Source: JACCTU01 sp963798985
Lineage (GTDB): Bacteria > Actinomycetota > Thermoleophilia > Gaiellales > Gaiellaceae
Direction of reading: 5' to 3'
DNA: 64,000 bases
Assembly: GCA_963798985.1 (NCBI GenBank)
Contig: CAWCVL010000006.1
Coordinates: 32,824-96,823, forward strand
Positions 60,834-64,000 of this stretch are shown one piece after another. Positions within the stretch are counted from its first letter, which is position 1, and every line of letters starts with the position of its first letter. Below the pieces are notes generated by a model. The model saw only the letters and a program-made list of their open reading frames with translations, was not told the DNA's origin and did no database searches. Position numbers and translations under genes: made by a program.

Positions 60834-61325
60834 GTGGGCGTCATCGACGAGCTTCTCGCCAACAACCGCCGCTACGCGGACTCGCTCGCGGACCGGCACG
60901 TCGACCTGCAACCGGCGCGCGCGCTCGCGATCGTCACGTGCATGGACTCACGCCTGAACGTGTTCGACGCGCTCGGCCTCGAGGAAGGCGACGCCCACGT
61001 CCTGCGGAACGCCGGTGGCGTCATCACGGACGACATGATCCGCTCGCTCGCGATCTCGCAGAGGCTCCTCGGAACGCGCGAGATCATGCTGATCCACCAC
61101 ACGGACTGCGGGATGCAGAGGCTCACCGACGACGGCTTCCGGGCGGAGCTCCAGGCGGACACGGGAGAGGCCCCGGCATTCGCGATCGAGTCGTTCACCG
61201 ACCTCGACGCCGCCGTGCGCCAGTCGATCCTCCGCGTTCGGCGCTCGGTCTTCGTCCCGCATCGCAACCACGTGCGGGGTTTCGTCTACGACGTCGACAC
61301 CCACCGCCTGCGGGAAGTGACCTAA
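60834..61325 (+). CDS. Beta-class carbonic anhydrase
   Basis: 163 residues from GTG. The zinc ligands are the Cys of IVTCMDSRLNVFDALGL (CxDxR) and the His and Cys of IMLIHHTDCGMQRLTDD. RNAGGVITDDMIRSLAIS is also conserved. A short beta-CA of the actinobacterial type that interconverts CO2 and bicarbonate in the cytosol. Convergent with the arsenate reductase gene, overlapping by 4 bp. Confidence 0.92.
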   Translation: MGVIDELLANNRRYADSLADRHVDLQPARALAIVTCMDSRLNVFDALGLEEGDAHVLRNAGGVITDDMIRSLAISQRLLGTREIMLIHHTDCGMQRLTDDGFRAELQADTGEAPAFAIESFTDLDAAVRQSILRVRRSVFVPHRNHVRGFVYDVDTHRLREVT

Positions 61326-61705
61326 CCGAGCTCGAGGACGAGCTCGTCCACTCGACCGGCGATGTCGTCTCGGATCCGCCGGACCTCCGGCAACGGACGC
61401 GCCGCAGGGTCCTCGATCTGCCAGCTCACGTAACGCTTGCCCGGGACGACCGGGCACGCGTCGTCGCAAGTCGCGACGATCACGTCCGCCCAGCCGATGC
61501 GCTCGTCGTCGAGCTTCGCCGGCACGTGGTCTGACGCGTCCAGGCCGAGCTCGTCGAGCGCGTCGAGCACCTGCGGGTGCGTCGCCGAGCCTGGCGCACT
61601 GCCCGCCGAGCGCGCCGCATGCCGTTCGCCCACCGCTTGCCGGAACAGCCGCTCCGCCATCACCGAGCGGCCCTGGTTGCCGACGCAGACGAACAGGACG
61701 TTCAA
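61322..61705 (-). CDS. arsC: Arsenate reductase, low-molecular-weight phosphatase type
   Basis: 127 residues. The catalytic loop CVGNQGRS (Cx5R) is at the N-terminus, as in thioredoxin-dependent ArsC and LMW phosphatases. VIVATCDDACPVVPGKRYVS supplies the other redox-active cysteines, which points to arsenate reductase rather than a tyrosine phosphatase. It reduces arsenate to arsenite. The ATG overlaps the arsM stop. Confidence 0.88.
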   Translation of the reverse strand: MNVLFVCVGNQGRSVMAERLFRQAVGERHAARSAGSAPGSATHPQVLDALDELGLDASDHVPAKLDDERIGWADVIVATCDDACPVVPGKRYVSWQIEDPAARPLPEVRRIRDDIAGRVDELVLELG

Positions 61706-62475
61706 CGCGACTTGAACCCCTTGACGATCGCGCCATGCATCCCGTCGGCAACGGAGTGCGTGAACTCGACGGAGACATCGCGGAAGCCCGCCGCCTTGAG
61801 GCCGGCCTCGTACTCGGACTTCGACAGAGCTCCGGCGATGCAGCCCGCGTAGCTCCCCCGCTCGGCGCGCTCCGGCTCGGTCAGCCTGTCCTCCGCGACG
61901 ACGTCGCTGATCCCGATCCGCCCGCCCGGCCTGAGCACGCGTGCGATCTCGGTCAGCACGGCGGGCTTGTCGGTCGAGAGGTTGATCACGCAGTTCGAGA
62001 TCACGACGTCGACGGACTCGGCCGGCAGCGGGATCTCCTCGATCACGCCCTTCAGAAAAATCGCGTTCCGGACGCCGGTCTCGGCGGCGTTGCGCTGCGC
62101 GAGCGCGAGCATCTCGTCGGTCATGTCGAGCCCGTAGGCGAGGCCGTGGTCACCGACGCGACGCGCCGAGAGGAGCACGTCGATGCCGCCGCCCGACCCG
62201 AGGTCGAGCACGGTCTCGCCGTCGCGGAGCTCGGCGACCGCCGTCGGGTTCCCGCAGCCGAGAGAGGCGAGCGTCGCGGCGCTCGGGATCTCGCCGCGCT
62301 CCTGGTCGGAGTAGAGCGCGCTGCCGAACGTTCCGTCTTCGCCGTCACAGGCGACGTTCCCGCAACAGCCTCCGTCGGACGCGCAGCCACAGCCTCCGGC
62401 GTCGGCCGCAATCGCCGCTAGCGCATACCGTTGCCGGACTTCCTCGCGCAGGCTCTCGGCGCTCGTCGTGGTCAT
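61702..62475 (-). CDS. arsM: Arsenite methyltransferase
   Basis: 257 residues. Cys-rich N-terminus (GGCGCASDGGCCGNVACDG), then SAM-binding ETVLDLGSGGGIDVLLSARR and DMTDEMLALAQRNA, with the ArsM cysteines including SNCVINLS and YAGCIAGALS. It methylates arsenite. The ATG at 62475 overlaps the arsR stop (TGATG). Confidence 0.92.
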   Translation of the reverse strand: MTTTSAESLREEVRQRYALAAIAADAGGCGCASDGGCCGNVACDGEDGTFGSALYSDQERGEIPSAATLASLGCGNPTAVAELRDGETVLDLGSGGGIDVLLSARRVGDHGLAYGLDMTDEMLALAQRNAAETGVRNAIFLKGVIEEIPLPAESVDVVISNCVINLSTDKPAVLTEIARVLRPGGRIGISDVVAEDRLTEPERAERGSYAGCIAGALSKSEYEAGLKAAGFRDVSVEFTHSVADGMHGAIVKGFKSR

Positions 62476-62813
62476 CAGCAGCACACTCCGTTCAGATCGG
62501 CGACGGCCGCAAGCTTGCGCGCGGCTTCCGGCTTCAGCGTGAAGTAGGCCCACTTCCCGCGCTGCTCCCGGTCGACGAGGCCGACCTCGAGCAGCTTCTT
62601 CATGTGGTGGGACACGGTCGGCTGCGTCAGCCCGAGCGGTTCGACGAGGTTGCACACGCAGACCGGCCCGTCGCTCGTCGCGAGCACGTTCATGATCCGC
62701 ACGCGCGCCGGATCGCCGAGCGCACGGAAGAGCTCCGCGGTCGCATCCGTCTCCTCGTCCGAGAGGAGTGGTGCGCCGAGCGGTGCGCAGCAGCCGATCG
62801 CGAGGGCCACCAT
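62475..62813 (-). CDS. arsR: ArsR/SmtB-family arsenic-responsive repressor
   Basis: 112 residues from ATG 62813. Winged helix: TAELFRALGDPARVRIMNVL, GLTQPTVSHHMKKLLEVGLV. Metal-binding Cys near CVCN (DGPVCVCNLVEP) and a C-terminal NGVCC. An upstream GTG at 62849 would add 12 residues but lies inside the promoter, so ATG 62813 is preferred. It represses arsR-arsM-arsC in the absence of arsenite (family knowledge). Confidence 0.92.
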   Translation of the reverse strand: MVALAIGCCAPLGAPLLSDEETDATAELFRALGDPARVRIMNVLATSDGPVCVCNLVEPLGLTQPTVSHHMKKLLEVGLVDREQRGKWAYFTLKPEAARKLAAVADLNGVCC

Positions 62814-62819
62814 ATTGTC

Positions 62820-62849
62820 AATGTATCGAAGTTTGTCGATACGTGTCAA
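62820..62849 (-). promoter_or_regulatory. arsR promoter with overlapping operator
   Basis: On the minus strand, -35 TTGACA (62849-62844), an 18-bp spacer and -10 TACATT (62825-62820) lie 6 nt before the arsR ATG, so the mRNA would be leaderless. The inverted repeat GTATCGA-N6-TCGATAC (62823-62842) fills the spacer and touches the -10, the expected place for ArsR to block polymerase. Confidence 0.7.
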
Positions 62850-62866
62850 GGTGGCAGACTGAGCCC

Positions 62867-62939
62867 GGGCGGTTAGCTCAGCTGGCAGAGCGCCTGCTTT
62901 ACACGCAGGAGGTCACTGGTTCGATCCCGGTACCGCCCA
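62867..62939 (+). tRNA. tRNA-Val (anticodon TAC)
   Basis: 73 nt. The acceptor GGGCGGT pairs with ACCGCCC, the anticodon loop TTTACAC carries TAC, and the T-arm has GGTTCGATCCC. No CCA is encoded. It is divergent from arsR. Confidence 0.95.
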
Positions 62940-63012
62940 TGAGGAGGCTTCTGGAAAGTCCCGCGCCCGACCAGCAACCCTCGTGGTCGTCGCAGCGCGT
63001 GAGCTTCGATCT

Positions 63013-63510
63013 CTACGGCCGCCGACGCCCCGATGGCGAAACGCCGGGGTGGCGGGCGGAGATCCGTACGCGGAGCACTCCAGGCCGGATGAGGAACTCG
63101 AGCGGCGCGTGAAGCTCGACCGCCTCGCCGTCGATGCCGGCGTGAACCGGTGCTGACGCATCAACCGCGAGATGCGTAGTTCTCCAAGCCCGTCCAGGAG
63201 GGCCTAAGCCCGGACGTGATGTGTCGAGCACGACGACACCGAGCTCGCCGGTGTCGAGCCTCGGCCTGGTGCCGGGCGCGATCGGGCCGTCGAGCGCATA
63301 GGGGTTGTTCGATACGAGCACGACGGCGGGGCGACGGTACTCGCGGCCCAAGTCGTCGACCAGGTGCAGTTCGGGCAAGGTCGCGCTCGGCCCGAGCACC
63401 TCGGCGGCCGTTTCCACCAGTGTCCGCATCTTCGCGTTGCGGTAGGCCGGCTGACGGACCGCGTCGCCGTAGATTCCGAGCGAGACTGCGAGCCGGGCCG
63501 CGAACAGGGA
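63013..63510 (-). pseudogene. 3' fragment of a diacylglycerol kinase-family gene
   Basis: About 165 codons match the C-terminal half of DAGK/LCB5-type lipid kinases: SLGIYGDAVRQPAYRNAKMR, VVLVSNNPYALDGPIAPGTR, GELGVVVLD and HAGIDGEAVELHAPLEF. The N-terminal catalytic ATP-binding half (GGDGT region) is missing, and the upstream frame does not look like protein. The fragment begins near 63,480-63,510 without a start. Confidence 0.6.
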
Positions 63511-63616
63511 TTGCGTCGGCGCAAAAGCCGTCGCGCACGTGCTCCGCCCAGACGACGTCCTCGACCGCGCGTCGAGAGATCTCAGCGAACCAGCCACATT
63601 CGGGACACGCGATCAC
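63505..63616 (-). pseudogene. 5' fragment of a small CxxC zinc-ribbon gene
   Basis: The ATG at 63616 opens a natural-looking N-terminus with CPECGWFAEISRR and AEHVRDGFCADAIP. After about 37 codons the frame turns Arg-rich and runs antisense to the DAGK fragment. It looks like a gene start joined to an unrelated gene end near 63,500, next to tRNA-Val. Low to moderate certainty. Confidence 0.4.
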
Positions 63617-63740
63617 AGAACATGTGTAGCAGCTAGGACCCGTATCGTTCAGAACGCACGGCCTACGACATCCATCGACGGCACGCGCTCACCTCTGCGT
63701 GATGGGCCCGTTGCGCCGCAACCCTACGATGTCAGGTATG
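63617..63740. other. Non-coding gap
   Basis: 124 bp between the gene fragments and the ABC permease end. No gene or clear hairpin was seen. Confidence 0.4.
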
Positions 63741-64000
63741 TCAGGAGACGATGTCGCGCGTGCGGAACACAGCAAGGGAGACAGTGGCGGCGATGACACC
63801 GTAGAGGACGACCAGCCCGAGCGCGGCACCCCAGGCGAGTTGGTCGTTTCCGCCGGCGGCGAGCGTGTCCAGCGTGCCACCGGGTAGATAGGAGCGGGCG
63901 TCCGGCGCGACGATGGAGATCAGGCCCTCCACGACCAGCAGAAAGCCGAGCCCGATGCCGATCGCGATTGCCGAGCTGCGGGTGAGCACGGCGAGCATGA
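63741..64000 (-). CDS. ABC-2-type transporter permease, C-terminal part (partial)
   Basis: The visible 86 residues are the C-terminus of a gene that continues past the right edge. Hydrophobic helices SSAIAIGIGLGFLLVVEGLI and LGLVVLYGVIAATVSLAVF flank YLPGGTLDTLAAGG, a pattern typical of the last helices of ABC-2 permease subunits. The C-terminus is RTRDIVS. The substrate is unknown; the ATPase subunit should lie beyond the window. Confidence 0.65.
   Translation of the reverse strand, partial: MLAVLTRSSAIAIGIGLGFLLVVEGLISIVAPDARSYLPGGTLDTLAAGGNDQLAWGAALGLVVLYGVIAATVSLAVFRTRDIVS

Overview
The window is GC-rich, with many GTG starts and tightly overlapping genes. It carries the gene order rpsF-ssb-rpsR-rplI-dnaB followed by purA and a large purine regulon. 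I infer a high-GC actinobacterium, most likely of the Thermoleophilia (Gaiellales/Solirubrobacterales) type. That assignment rests on gene order, codon use and protein character, not on a marker-gene search.

Layout. 0-1.1 kb: a partial Pro-rich membrane protein and a small membrane protein. 1.2-4.5 kb: the ribosomal/replication block (S6, SSB, S18, L9 with an acidic tail, DnaB). 4.5-12.3 kb: purA, purD, purE, purB, purC, purS and purQ, with small hypothetical genes and an acetyltransferase. 12.4-13.5 kb: DNA polymerase IV. 13.4-30.2 kb: a polyamine uptake and breakdown island with two flavin amine oxidases, a PucR-type regulator, a GABA-type aminotransferase, a complete PotABCD-type transporter, a PatD-type aldehyde dehydrogenase, a second complete PotABCD-type transporter and a putrescine-type aminotransferase. 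30.3-33.8 kb: a VOC protein, a truncated glyoxalase, and three genes of unknown or weakly known role that look like a separate insert. 33.8-50 kb: a GNAT, an EamA transporter, purL-purF, a CtaG-like protein, purM-purN-purH, cystathionine beta-synthase, a DacZ-type diadenylate cyclase, a methyltransferase, an AlkX-like glycosylase, a PRC-barrel protein, a cystathionine gamma-lyase type enzyme and a metallo-beta-lactamase-fold protein. 50-57.5 kb (mostly minus strand): MATE efflux, a GT4 glycosyltransferase, glycogen-debranching enzyme, SDR, CDF metal transporter and an M48 protease. 57.5-64 kb: secreted Ig-like proteins, three tRNAs (Lys, Glu, Val), beta-carbonic anhydrase, an arsenic operon (ArsR-ArsM-ArsC), gene fragments and the end of an ABC permease.

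How the genes work together. The two pur blocks hold nearly all of de novo purine synthesis (purA, B, C, D, E, F, H, L, M, N, Q, S), but they are separated by about 23 kb containing the polyamine island. The island has everything needed to import polyamines and take putrescine to 4-aminobutyraldehyde, GABA and succinate semialdehyde. The adjacent cystathionine beta-synthase and gamma-lyase genes form a transsulfuration pair. The arsenic genes sit under a promoter whose spacer contains a perfect inverted repeat.

Sequence quality matters for anyone using this annotation. From about 8.4 kb to 33 kb there is a scattered single-base indel every few kb. From about 33.8 to 50.7 kb almost every gene is broken several times, nearly always by one extra base, while the encoded protein families stay intact across frames. 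I read these as uncorrected sequencing insertions. Coordinates for those genes span the whole frame-corrected gene.
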